Assembly (NCBI GenBank): GCA_045595365.1
Contig: JAZOAI010000035.1
Coordinates: 11,977-75,976, forward strand
Direction of reading: 5' to 3'
Source: SIG480 sp045595365
Lineage (GTDB): Bacteria; Bacillota; Clostridia; Oscillospirales; JAAYXM01
Length of the DNA: 64,000 nucleotides
Each line of letters starts with the position of its first letter. The stretch's first letter is position 1. The notes under the pieces are model-generated. The model ran no database searches and had not been told where the DNA came from. It saw only the letters and a program-made list of their open reading frames with translations. Shown piece after piece: positions 51,879-59,378 of this stretch. A program made the translations under genes and the position numbers.

Positions 51879-52894
51879 TGGGTTCTGTTATTCCGATTTT
51901 TATTCCGCACGTCGGATGTCCCCACGACTGTATCTTCTGTAATCAGAAGAAAATCGCAGGAACGCTTTCGCCCGTTGAGGCAGGCGAGGTTTCGCGTATA
52001 ATTTCCGACTCACTCAAAAATGCAAAAACTCCCGCCGAGGTCGCTTTCTACGGCGGAAGTTTCACTGCAATTGAAAAAGGGCTCATGATTCGTTATCTCG
52101 AAGCTGTCTCCCCTTTTGTTGCAAGCGGAGATATTTCCGGTATCCGACTCTCAACACGCCCGGACTGCATAGATGAAAGTATTCTGCAAACGCTTCTCAA
52201 ATACAAGGTTGACACAATAGAGCTTGGCGTGCAGTCCATGGATGAATCTGTCCTTTTGAAATCGGGGAGAGGACATACCGCCGAGGATACAAGGCGCGCA
52301 GCCACGCTTGTAAAAGGCTTCGGTTTTTCACTTATTCTTCAAATGATGACACATCTACCCGGTTCGGATGATGAAAAAGATCTCTTTACTGCGAGAGAAA
52401 TCGCCGCGCTTTCTCCTGACGGTGTCAGAGTTTACCCCACGGTTGTAATCAGAAACACAGGACTTGAGACCCTGTGGCACGAGGGAAAATACACTCCCGC
52501 AACCCCTGAAGAGGCCGCAGAGCTTGGCGCAGATATTATAGAAATCTTTGAAGCCGCGCAAATCCCCATAATCCGCTTCGGCTTAAACCCCACAGATGAA
52601 CTCTCGGGCGGCGAAGCGCTTGCAGGCGCATATCACCCCGCGCTTGGCGAAATGGCGCGCGGAGAAAGATTTCTCTCTCTTGCAAAAGCCGAGATTGAAA
52701 AGAAGGGCCTTTCGGGCGGCGAAGTAACGCTTTTTGTTCACCCGAAATGCGTCTCTTCCATGAGCGGGCTTAATAAACGCAACAAAAAAACTCTCTCATC
52801 CCTTTTTGGCTTTGCGAAAATTTCCGTGCAGGGGGATGCCCGGCTTTCTGCCGGTGAGGTTCGCGTTTTGAGACAGGCACACAAGGAAATATAA
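51878..52894 (+). CDS. Elp3/HemN-like radical SAM protein
   Basis: 338 aa. The [4Fe-4S]-AdoMet motif is CPHDCIFC (CX3CX2C) within PIFIPHVGCPHDCIFCNQ. The SAM-binding GGSFTAI, then IRLSTRPDCID and ELGVQSMDESVLLKSGRGHT are typical of the Elp3-like/COG1243 branch found after rnc in Clostridia. There is no acetyltransferase domain as in true Elp3; the C-terminal 100 residues are family-specific. The reaction is unknown. It shares one base with rnc (TAATG). Confidence 0.87.
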   Translation: MGSVIPIFIPHVGCPHDCIFCNQKKIAGTLSPVEAGEVSRIISDSLKNAKTPAEVAFYGGSFTAIEKGLMIRYLEAVSPFVASGDISGIRLSTRPDCIDESILQTLLKYKVDTIELGVQSMDESVLLKSGRGHTAEDTRRAATLVKGFGFSLILQMMTHLPGSDDEKDLFTAREIAALSPDGVRVYPTVVIRNTGLETLWHEGKYTPATPEEAAELGADIIEIFEAAQIPIIRFGLNPTDELSGGEALAGAYHPALGEMARGERFLSLAKAEIEKKGLSGGEVTLFVHPKCVSSMSGLNKRNKKTLSSLFGFAKISVQGDARLSAGEVRVLRQAHKEI

Positions 52895-52897
52895 GGC

Positions 52898-52926
52898 TTG
52901 AAAAAAAGGCCTTTTCGTGATAAAAT
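52898..52926 (+). promoter_or_regulatory. Sigma-A promoter of glnA
   Basis: TTGAAA (52898-52903), 17-nt spacer, TAAAAT (52921-52926), 36 bp before the glnA ATG at 52963. No clear GlnR/TnrA box (TGTNA-N7-TNACA) is visible in the short upstream region. Confidence 0.78.
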
Positions 52927-52962
52927 GAATTATTAATCAGATACATACTAAGGAGGCTTGAC

Positions 52963-54291
52963 ATGGGTTACACTCGTGAGGATATTGAAAGAATCGTAAA
53001 GGAAGAAGACGTTCAGTTTATACGTCTGCAATTTACGGACATCTTCGGAACAATGAAAAATGTTTCAATCACTTCTCGTCAGCTCTCTCACGCGCTCGAC
53101 AATAAATGTATGTTTGACGGCTCCTCTATTGAGGGCTTTGTCAGAGTTGAAGAGTCGGATATGTATCTGCACCCGGACCTCAACTCCTTCTGTGTCCTTC
53201 CGTGGATAAAAGAAGGCGGGCGGGTTGCGCGCCTCATCTGCGATGTATACGACACAAAAGGCGAGCCGTTTATGGGCGACCCGCGCTGTGTCTTAAAGCG
53301 CGTTCTTGCGGAAGCTTCCGAAATGGGCTTTACCGTCAATATCGGGCCTGAGGCTGAGTTCTTTCTATTTAAAACCGATGAGAACGGAAACCCGACAGCT
53401 ATCAGGAACGACCGCGCGGGATACTTTGATTTAGGCCCGGTTGATACGGATGAAAATGTCCGCCGTGAGATGTGCCGCTATCTTGAAGAAATGGGCTTTG
53501 AAATTGAAGCCTCACATCACGAAAACGCTGACAGCCAGCACGAGATTGACTTTAAATACGGCGAAGCTCTGACAACGGCTGACAACATAATAACCTTTAA
53601 GCTTTTAGTCAAGACTATTGCCCACAAAAACGGGCTTCATGCGACCTTTATGCCAAAGCCGATTTTTGGAATTTGCGGTTCAGGCATGCACATAAACATA
53701 TCTCTCTCCAAAAACGGAAAGAATATATTCTATAATCCGTCAGACGATCTTGGCCTTAGCCGTGAGGCATATTCCTTTATCGCGGGTGTCATCGAACACT
53801 CCAGAGGTATGTGCGCCGTCACAAACCCGCTTGTAAACTCATACAAGCGCCTCGTTTCGGGATATGAAGCTCCTATATATATTGCGTGGTCTGCCAAAAA
53901 CAGAAGCCCGCTTATCCGCGTTCCGAGCGCATCGGGAGAAGGGACCCGCATTGAAATCCGAAACCCCGACCCAGCCGCAAACCCGTATCTCGCATTTGCC
54001 GCAGTTTTGGCATCGGGGCTTGACGGCATCAAAAAAGGGCTTGTACCCCCGCCGTCTGTCGAATCCAACATCTTTGAAATGAGCAGGAAAGAGCTTGCAG
54101 AGAAGAAAATTCTCTCTCTCCCGAAAAATCTTTCAGAAGCCGTTGATGAGTTTGAAAAGGATGAGCTTCTCATAAAAACCATCGGAAGCCATATTGCGCC
54201 GAAATATATAGAGGCAAAGCGCCGGGAATGGCACGAATACACCTCCACAGTTCATGACTGGGAGGTCAACAGATATCTGATTAAATACTAA
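52963..54291 (+). CDS. glnA: Glutamine synthetase, type I
   Basis: 442 aa, the Bacillota (GSI-alpha) length. It assimilates ammonia into glutamine with ATP. The N-terminal DVQFIRLQFTDIFGTMKNVS and MFDGSSIEGFVRVEESDMYL, the metal-binding INIGPEAEFFLF-like stretch (here NIGPEAEFFLFKTDENG), GSGMHINISLSKNG and IEIRNPDPAANPYLAFAAVL are visible. No Tyr adenylylation site of the GSI-beta type is expected in this class; feedback control is typical. It lies 14 bp before asnA, so two ammonia-fixing amide enzymes are co-expressed. Confidence 0.96.
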   Translation: MGYTREDIERIVKEEDVQFIRLQFTDIFGTMKNVSITSRQLSHALDNKCMFDGSSIEGFVRVEESDMYLHPDLNSFCVLPWIKEGGRVARLICDVYDTKGEPFMGDPRCVLKRVLAEASEMGFTVNIGPEAEFFLFKTDENGNPTAIRNDRAGYFDLGPVDTDENVRREMCRYLEEMGFEIEASHHENADSQHEIDFKYGEALTTADNIITFKLLVKTIAHKNGLHATFMPKPIFGICGSGMHINISLSKNGKNIFYNPSDDLGLSREAYSFIAGVIEHSRGMCAVTNPLVNSYKRLVSGYEAPIYIAWSAKNRSPLIRVPSASGEGTRIEIRNPDPAANPYLAFAAVLASGLDGIKKGLVPPPSVESNIFEMSRKELAEKKILSLPKNLSEAVDEFEKDELLIKTIGSHIAPKYIEAKRREWHEYTSTVHDWEVNRYLIKY

Positions 54292-54305
54292 GAGGTAAAC
54301 CTACT

Positions 54306-55316
54306 ATGAAGGAACGTCTTATCTTCCCTCCTGTATACGACAGGAAAATGTCAATCCGCGAAACGGAGCATGGCGTTAAAATGATAAAGGATATGTTCGA
54401 GAAAAGGCTTGCGGAAGCGCTTTGCCTTGAGCGCGTCAGTGCGCCGCTTTTCGTAAAAAGCGGAACAGGGCTCAATGACAACCTCAACGGAATTGAGCGC
54501 CCGGTTGCGTTTGACCTTCTCGAGCAACCCGGAAGCGTTTATGAAATCGTTCATTCTCTTGCCAAGTGGAAGCGAATGGCGCTTCGGGATTACGGTTTTT
54601 CCGCAGGCGAAGGGCTTTATACCGATATGAACGCCATCCGCCGCGACGAAATGACTGACAATCTCCATTCCATATATGTTGACCAGTGGGACTGGGAACT
54701 TGTTATTGAAAAAAAGGACAGAACAACCGAATTTCTCCAAAACATTGTCCGCAAGATTTATGCGGTTGTAAAAGCCGCCGAGGATGAAGTTTCCGAGTGC
54801 TTTGGCACCAAGAAAAAGCTTCCTGATGAAATTTCTTTCTTCTCGACCTATGAGCTTGAGGAGCGTTACCCCGACCTTACAAGCAAACAGCGGGAACACG
54901 CTATTGCAAAGGAATTCGGCGCAGTTTTCATTTCCCAGATAGGCGGAAAGCTTAAGGCCGGCGGGAAACACGACGGCCGTGCGCCGGACTATGACGACTG
55001 GTCTTTAAACGGCGACATCGTTCTCTATTACCCGCTCCTTGACTGTGCATTTGAGATTTCCTCTATGGGCATCAGGGTTGACGAGGAGTCCCTTCTTTCA
55101 CAGCTTCGCGAGGAAGGGTGTGAAGACCGCCTTGAGCTTCCTTTCCAGAAAGCTCTTATAAACGGTGAGCTTCCGTACACCATCGGCGGTGGAATCGGCC
55201 AGTCCCGCCTCTGTATGTATATGCTTGACTGCGCACATATCGGCGAGGTGCAGTCATCCGTATGGCCGGCGGCAGATGTTGAGCTTTGCCGTGAGAGAGG
55301 CATTAAACTTTTGTAA
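54306..55316 (+). CDS. asnA: Aspartate--ammonia ligase (asparagine synthetase A)
   Basis: 336 aa, normal length. It makes asparagine from aspartate, ammonia and ATP, with a fold like class II tRNA synthetases. Landmarks are LERVSAPLFVKSGTGLNDNL, RPVAFDL, EGLYTDMNAIRRDE, VDQWDWELVI, GRAPDYDDW and the closing TIGGGIGQSRLCMYML. It is the ammonia-using form, in keeping with an ammonia-rich habitat. Its stop codon lies inside the -35 element of the downstream SRP RNA promoter. Confidence 0.95.
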   Translation: MKERLIFPPVYDRKMSIRETEHGVKMIKDMFEKRLAEALCLERVSAPLFVKSGTGLNDNLNGIERPVAFDLLEQPGSVYEIVHSLAKWKRMALRDYGFSAGEGLYTDMNAIRRDEMTDNLHSIYVDQWDWELVIEKKDRTTEFLQNIVRKIYAVVKAAEDEVSECFGTKKKLPDEISFFSTYELEERYPDLTSKQREHAIAKEFGAVFISQIGGKLKAGGKHDGRAPDYDDWSLNGDIVLYYPLLDCAFEISSMGIRVDEESLLSQLREEGCEDRLELPFQKALINGELPYTIGGGIGQSRLCMYMLDCAHIGEVQSSVWPAADVELCRERGIKLL

Positions 55317-55339
55317 TTTTATTTATGCTTTGGCTTATT
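55311..55339 (+). promoter_or_regulatory. Candidate SRP RNA promoter (extended -10)
   Basis: TTGTAA (55311-55316, containing the asnA stop codon), a 17-nt spacer and CTTATT (55334-55339) preceded by TGG, i.e. a TGn extended -10. The predicted start at about 55344-55346 matches the predicted 5' end of the SRP RNA. Confidence 0.5.
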
Positions 55340-55343
55340 GCAA

Positions 55344-55615
55344 GACCGCACTATCCGGGGAGTCAGCGGTGCCCTGTACCTGCAATCCGCTATAGCAGGG
55401 GTGAATCCCCGGCTTGAGGCTTCCGGGCGTGTGGCAGGGCTTATGCAGCTTCAGTGTTGATAGGTCGGTCCTGCGCAGCAAAGGGCTGTGAACCATGTCA
55501 GGCGGGGAACCGAGCAGCATTAAGCGGTTTTCTTTGTGTGCCGCAGGTGCGCCGGCCTTGAGCTGTCTGCACAAGTCACGCATATGCTCGGCTGTCGAGA
55601 GTCGGGTGTGCGGTC
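55344..55615 (+). ncRNA. ffs: Signal recognition particle RNA, large Gram-positive type
   Basis: The ends GACCGCAC (55344-55351) and GTGCGGTC (55608-55615) are complementary and define a 272-nt molecule, the size of Bacillus-type SRP RNA with an Alu domain. The 5' part (GTCAGCGGTGCCCTGTACCTG) holds Alu-type loops. The universally conserved domain IV region is at about 55490-55520 (TGAACCATGTCAGG, then GGAACCGAGCAGCATTAAG), where Ffh binds. CCTGCGCAGCAAAGGCTGTGAACC-like sequence precedes it. The position directly upstream of dnaX is that of scr in Bacillus. Ends are accurate to a few nucleotides. Confidence 0.88.
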
Positions 55616-55651
55616 GTGCAATGAGCCAAAGCAAAGTCAGAGGTGGATTGT

Positions 55652-57262
55652 ATGTATCAGGCGCTTTACCGAAAATGGAGACCGCAAAGCTTTTCCGATG
55701 TTGTCGGGCAAAGTGCGATTTGCGACACTCTCACCCGGCAGATTGAAACAGGCCACACCTCTCACGCATATTTGTTTTCAGGCTCGCGCGGCACGGGGAA
55801 AACAACCTGTGCAAAAATTCTCGCAAAGGCCATAAACTGCGAAAATCCCTTCCACGGCAACCCCTGCAACAAATGCCCGTCATGCCTTGGAATCACAAGC
55901 GGCGAAATCCTTGATATAGTCGAGATTGACGCTGCATCCAACAACGGTGTTGACCATGTCCGCGACCTTCGCGACGAAGCTATATACTCTCCCGCAAACG
56001 TCAAAAAGCGCGTGTATATTATTGACGAAGTTCATATGTTCTCTAATCCCGCGTTCAATGCTCTTCTCAAGATAATGGAAGAGCCTCCCGAACACGTTGT
56101 CTTTATACTTGCGACAACCGAGCTTCACAAGGTTCCCGCTACTGTTGCCTCGCGTTGCCAGCGCTTTGTTTTCAAAAGGATTTCTCTTTCTGCAATCTCA
56201 GAGCGGCTTAAGTTTATTGCAAAAAACGAGGGTGCCGAGCTTTCTGACGCGGCGGCTGACTATATCGCAAACCTTTCCGACGGCGCAATGCGCGACGCGC
56301 TTTCGCTTCTTGACCAATGCATATCAATGGGGAACAAAAACGTTTCTGAAAAAACCGTTGAGGAAGTCGTCGGGCTTGCCGGCAGAAAACAAACCTTCGA
56401 TCTGGCGCACTCAATTTTGATGCGCGATATTTCAAAAACGCTTTCTCTTTTGAACGAAATATACACGGGCGGAAAGAATATAACTTCCGTTCTCACAGAG
56501 CTTGCGGAAATTTTTCGGGATGTTCTTGTTTCAAAAACTGCAAACGAGGAGCTTCCTCAGATAAACGCGAGATACACAAAGTCTGAGCTGCTCTCTCTCG
56601 GTTCTGGCGTTGATACGGCAAGGCTCTGCTCAATTATTGAGGCTCTCCAGAATACTACCGGCTCTATTGCAGTAAGCTCGAACAAGCGCATTGATGCGGA
56701 AATTTGTTGTGTCCGCCTCTGCGAAAGCGCAGGGGAGGGTGACGTTTCCTCGCTTGTTTCACGAATGAACGAGCTTGAAGCTATGCTTAATAGCGGAAGC
56801 ATAAAGCTTGAAAAGCCGCAAAAAAGTGAACCCCTTCCGCAGGAGAAAAAGCCTGCAGAAGCGGCGACGGCCCCGGCTCGCGCACCCGAACCCGTTTCGG
56901 AAAAAGCTACATCTGAACCGAAGCCGGCTCCTGCGACTGTTGCTTCCCCCGGCGATTCGGCAGAAGTGTGGAAGAAGATTATAACCGAAGCAAAACCCAA
57001 GCTTTCCCCAGGAGTTTTCCCCCTCTTTTCAGGGGTCAGCACTGAGCTTTCAGGGAATATTCTCACTATCTCAAGTGAAAATGCTTTTGTTTTGCAAATG
57101 CTCAAAAAGAGCGAGAATATGGACATTCTCCGCGCCGCAGCATCGGCTGTTGCGCCGGGAATCACAATCACCACAGGCGGAATTTCAACAGAGCCTCAGA
57201 CGAGCGGCCTTGATGAGCTTCTCTCGGGTATTTCTGATTTTGATGGTATTACAATTAAGTAA
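55652..57262 (+). CDS. dnaX: DNA polymerase III subunit gamma/tau
   Basis: 536 aa. It is the clamp-loader ATPase. It starts MYQALYRKWRPQSFSDVVGQ; Walker A is GSRGTGKTTCAK (near residue 44), the zinc cysteines are in CENPFHGNPCNKCPSC, and DEVHMFSNPAFNALLKIMEE and ATTELHKVPATVASRCQRF (sensor 1 and SRC) follow. A Pro/Ala/Glu-rich linker at about 385-435 separates the tau C-terminal domain. AGAGGTGG is spaced for the ATG at 55652 rather than the GTG at 55643. The dnaX-ybaB-recR order is canonical. Confidence 0.96.
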   Translation: MYQALYRKWRPQSFSDVVGQSAICDTLTRQIETGHTSHAYLFSGSRGTGKTTCAKILAKAINCENPFHGNPCNKCPSCLGITSGEILDIVEIDAASNNGVDHVRDLRDEAIYSPANVKKRVYIIDEVHMFSNPAFNALLKIMEEPPEHVVFILATTELHKVPATVASRCQRFVFKRISLSAISERLKFIAKNEGAELSDAAADYIANLSDGAMRDALSLLDQCISMGNKNVSEKTVEEVVGLAGRKQTFDLAHSILMRDISKTLSLLNEIYTGGKNITSVLTELAEIFRDVLVSKTANEELPQINARYTKSELLSLGSGVDTARLCSIIEALQNTTGSIAVSSNKRIDAEICCVRLCESAGEGDVSSLVSRMNELEAMLNSGSIKLEKPQKSEPLPQEKKPAEAATAPARAPEPVSEKATSEPKPAPATVASPGDSAEVWKKIITEAKPKLSPGVFPLFSGVSTELSGNILTISSENAFVLQMLKKSENMDILRAAASAVAPGITITTGGISTEPQTSGLDELLSGISDFDGITIK

Positions 57263-57275
57263 GGAGTTTTGAATT

Positions 57276-57611
57276 ATGGCAAGAGGCGGATTTCCCGGCG
57301 GCGGGATAAATATGAATATGATTAAGCAGGCTCAGAAGATGCAGCAGGATATGATGCGTATGCAGCAGGAGCTTGAAGAAAAAACCTATACGGCATCTGC
57401 AGGCGGCGGAGTTGTCGAAGCTACCGTAAGCGGAAAAAACAGAGTTACCTCTGTCAAAATCCAGCCTGAGGCGGTTGACCCCGACGATGTTGAGATGCTT
57501 GAGGACTTAATCGTTGCCGCTATCAGCGAGGCTATGAATCAGGCTGAGGCTGCAGCGAGCGAGAGCATGAAGAAAATCACGGGCGGAATGAATATTCCGG
57601 GAATGTTTTAG
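57276..57611 (+). CDS. YbaB/EbfC nucleoid-associated protein
   Basis: 111 aa. It has a Gly-rich start (ARGGFPGGGINMNMIKQAQ), a long helix (KMQQDMMRMQQELEEKTYTA) and the family motif GGGVVEATVSGKNRVTSVKI, then AISEAMNQAEAAASESMKK. It is a small dimeric DNA-binding protein, encoded between dnaX and recR as usual. Confidence 0.95.
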   Translation: MARGGFPGGGINMNMIKQAQKMQQDMMRMQQELEEKTYTASAGGGVVEATVSGKNRVTSVKIQPEAVDPDDVEMLEDLIVAAISEAMNQAEAAASESMKKITGGMNIPGMF

Positions 57612-57638
57612 TACTTATCTGTAACGGAGGCTTTTCTG

Positions 57639-58238
57639 ATGCGTTTTTTTACAGCACCTGTAGAAAACTTAATAGAGCAGTTTCAAAAGCTTCCGGGCAT
57701 CGGCAGAAAAACCGCGCAGAGGCTCGCGTTTTTCGTGCTTTCGCTTCCCGAAGCTGAGGCTTGCGGGTTTGCAAATGCGATTATTGAAGCAAAGCGCAAG
57801 GTTAAGTTCTGCTCTGTTTGCCAGAATATGACAGACTCTGAAATTTGCTCTATTTGCGAGGATGAAGCGCGCGACCGCACAACTGTCTGTGTTGTCTCCG
57901 ACCCGAAGGATGTTGCGGCAATAGAGAAAACGCGCGAATATAACGGGCTTTACCACGTGCTTCACGGATGCATCTCCCCGATGAACGGAATCGGCCCGGA
58001 CGACATTCGGATAAAAGAACTCATCTCGAGAGTTGCGGAAGGGTCTATAAAAGAGGTTATCCTCGCTACAAACCCCGACACCGAGGGCGAGGCTACGGCG
58101 ATGTATATCTCCCGCCTTCTTTCTCCCTTCGGAGTCCACACAACCCGCCTTGCATACGGAATCCCCGTCGGCGGGCATCTTGAATATGCAGACGAAATGA
58201 CTCTCATCCGCGCACTCGAGGGCAGGAGGACAATGTAA
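57639..58238 (+). CDS. recR: Recombination protein RecR
   Basis: 199 aa, normal length. It works with RecF/RecO in gap repair. An N-terminal helix-hairpin-helix (LIEQFQKLPGIGRKTAQRLA) is followed by the C4 zinc finger (CSVCQNMTDSEICSIC), a TOPRIM domain (VCVVSDPKDVAAIEKT, ATNPDTEGEATAMYI) and the C-terminal Walker-like GIPVGGHLEYADEMTL. It is the last core gene before the accessory region. Confidence 0.96.
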   Translation: MRFFTAPVENLIEQFQKLPGIGRKTAQRLAFFVLSLPEAEACGFANAIIEAKRKVKFCSVCQNMTDSEICSICEDEARDRTTVCVVSDPKDVAAIEKTREYNGLYHVLHGCISPMNGIGPDDIRIKELISRVAEGSIKEVILATNPDTEGEATAMYISRLLSPFGVHTTRLAYGIPVGGHLEYADEMTLIRALEGRRTM

Positions 58239-58260
58239 ATGAAGAATTCAGAATGCTGAG

Positions 58261-58642
58261 TGCAGAATTAAGGATTGATTTATGAGTGATAATGTTTCCA
58301 TTGAAAAAAGTTTCGCTTTTGCCGTGCGGACTGTAAATTTGTATAAATATTTGATTTGCGAACACAAGGAGTATGTCCTCTCAAAGCAACTGCTTCGCAG
58401 TGGCACAAGTATCGGTGCGAATGTTGCCGAAGCCGAGCAAGCGCAAAGCAAAGCTGACTTCATTTCCAAAATGAGTATAGCTTTAAAAGAAGCCAATGAA
58501 ACTTGTTATTGGTTGAAATTGTTATACAAAACTGATTACCTGAATAAATCACAATTTGACAGTATGAATGCTGATATTAATGAATTGATAAGCATTTTAA
58601 CTGCCATCTGTAAAACTTCAAATTTAAATAAATAATTCTGCA
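58261..58642. mobile_element. Gene-sized cassette with 10-bp inverted repeats
   Basis: TGCAGAATTA (58261-58270) and its exact reverse complement TAATTCTGCA (58633-58642) bracket a single gene for a four-helix-bundle protein. The left repeat abuts the ribosome site (AAGGA, 58270-58274) and the right repeat includes the end of the stop codon. The transcript could fold with the gene as a giant loop, as in 23S rRNA intervening sequences that encode the same protein family. Mobility is inferred, since no duplication of target bases could be established. Confidence 0.5.
58282..58635 (+). CDS. Four-helix-bundle protein, S23/Avd-like (copy 1)
   Basis: 117 aa. The family pattern (23S rRNA intervening-sequence protein/Avd-like) is clear: SIEKSFAFAVRTVNLYKYLI, LSKQLLRSGTSIGANVAEAE, then ADFISKMSIALKEANETCYW and LKLLYKTDYL. 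Members form basic pentameric barrels and bind nucleic acid; relatives occur in rRNA intervening sequences and beside diversity-generating reverse transcriptases. No reverse transcriptase is present here. It is AT-rich compared with recR, flanked by inverted repeats, and paralogous to the copy at 59000. Confidence 0.88.
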   Translation: MSDNVSIEKSFAFAVRTVNLYKYLICEHKEYVLSKQLLRSGTSIGANVAEAEQAQSKADFISKMSIALKEANETCYWLKLLYKTDYLNKSQFDSMNADINELISILTAICKTSNLNK

Positions 58643-58655
58643 TTATTATATATCC

Positions 58656-58738
58656 GCGGGCGTGGTGGAATGGCAGACACGTTGGTCTTAGGAGCCAATG
58701 TCTTCGACGTGTGGGTTCAAGTCCCACCGCCCGCACCA
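58656..58738 (+). tRNA. tRNA-Leu (anticodon UAG)
   Basis: The acceptor stem is GCGGGCG (58656-58662) with CGCCCGC (58728-58734), discriminator A and an encoded CCA (58736-58738). The D-arm is TGGTGGAATGGCAGACAC, the anticodon stem-loop TTGGT-CTTAGGA-GCCAA gives anticodon TAG, a short variable arm (TGTCTTCGACG) marks a class II tRNA, and the T-arm GTGGGTTCAAGTCCCAC is intact. The last 18 bases are duplicated at 59985, so it is a likely integration target that remained functional. Confidence 0.95.
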
Positions 58739-58739
58739 A
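58721..58739 (+). other. Left copy of the 19-bp tRNA-Leu att-like repeat
   Basis: GTCCCACCGCCCGCACCAA, from the T-arm to just beyond CCA, is repeated exactly in the same orientation at 59985-60003. This is the usual position of attachment sites for elements that integrate into tRNA 3' ends. Confidence 0.7.
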
Positions 58740-58740
58740 C

Positions 58741-58782
58741 AAAAAAGTCACTTTTGTCTACCAAGACAAAGGTGACTTTTTT
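58741..58782 (+). terminator. Terminator after tRNA-Leu
   Basis: A 19-bp stem (58741-58759 with 58764-58782, core GTCACTTTTGTC/GACAAAGGTGAC, G-U pairs allowed) flanked by A- and T-runs. It works in either direction. It lies inside the candidate islet. Confidence 0.85.
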
Positions 58783-58784
58783 GA

Positions 58785-58950
58785 ATGATGTTTGCCTACG
58801 GCAAATGATGTTGGCTTTGCCAATGATGACGCTAACGCTAATGATGTGTGGCTTCGCCACATTTTGAGGCAAACATCGCATCATTGCGAGTGAAACGAGC
58901 AACATCATTATGCGAAGCATAACATCATATCGCCATCGGCGATACATCAT
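58785..58950. repeat. Mirror array of short hairpins with ATGATG/CATCAT spacers
   Basis: Left half: ATGATG at 58785, 58805, 58823 and 58841 separates hairpins with 5-6 bp stems and 3-nt loops, TTTGCC/GGCAAA (58791-58805), TTGGC/GCCAA (58811-58823) and TGTGGC/GCCACA (58847-58861). Right half: CATCAT at 58879, 58903, 58923 and 58945 with TCGCA/TGCGA (58876-58889), TTATGC/GCATAA (58908-58922) and ATCGCC/GGCGAT (58929-58943). The spacers of the halves are reverse complements, so the array could fold as one branched cruciform. It lies just before the promoter of the second four-helix gene. Confidence 0.85.
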
Positions 58951-58978
58951 TGAAACATATACAATTTTGTGATATAAT
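58950..58978 (+). promoter_or_regulatory. Sigma-A promoter of the second four-helix gene
   Basis: TTGAAA (58950-58955), 17-nt spacer, TATAAT (58973-58978). The -35 begins in the last base of the hairpin array. Transcription starts only about 15 nt before the ATG at 59000. Confidence 0.82.
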
Positions 58979-58999
58979 TTGGTAAAAGGAGGCGGTTTT

Positions 59000-59356
59000 A
59001 TGAAAGAAAATAAGCTTACGGAACTTTCTATGGAATTTTCTGTTGATATTATAAATCTCGTGAAGCACTTGAAATCGAATCATGAATCTATTATATCAAA
59101 TCAAATTGGGAGAAGCGGAACATCAATTGGCGCAAACATTCATGAAGCACAGTATGCACAAGGGAAAAAAGATTTTATTTCTAAGTTTGAAATCGCCTTG
59201 AAAGAAGCAAGTGAAACAGGGTATTGGCTTGAATTGTTATATAAAACGAAATATATTGATGAAACTACCTTTAAATCGCTTTCTTCCAAATGTAGCTCTT
59301 TGAGAATAATGCTCATTTCTTCCTGTAAAACAGCCAAACAAAATATCGATAAATAA
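59000..59356 (+). CDS. Four-helix-bundle protein, S23/Avd-like (copy 2)
   Basis: 118 aa, same family as copy 1 and clearly related to it: both share SGTSIGAN, the segment KKDFISKFEIALKEASETGY with its counterpart in copy 1, and LLYKTKYI. The start at 59000 follows AAAGGAGG; an earlier frame opening at 58979 would read through that site. It has its own promoter and lies inside the candidate tRNA-Leu islet with the hairpin array directly upstream. By analogy with its family it may bind structured nucleic acid, and the adjacent hairpins are an obvious candidate ligand (inference). Confidence 0.88.
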   Translation: MKENKLTELSMEFSVDIINLVKHLKSNHESIISNQIGRSGTSIGANIHEAQYAQGKKDFISKFEIALKEASETGYWLELLYKTKYIDETTFKSLSSKCSSLRIMLISSCKTAKQNIDK

Positions 59357-59378
59357 GAATTTGGCGAGGTGGTTAATA

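Noticed and set aside
58623..58651. Promoter TTTAAA-17-TTATAT for tRNA-Leu
   Set aside because: The start would fall inside the mature tRNA, so the tRNA must be transcribed from further upstream.
58785..58950. CRISPR array
   Set aside because: Repeats are 6 bp, unit length is about 20 bp, hairpins themselves vary and orientation inverts in the middle; no cas genes are present.
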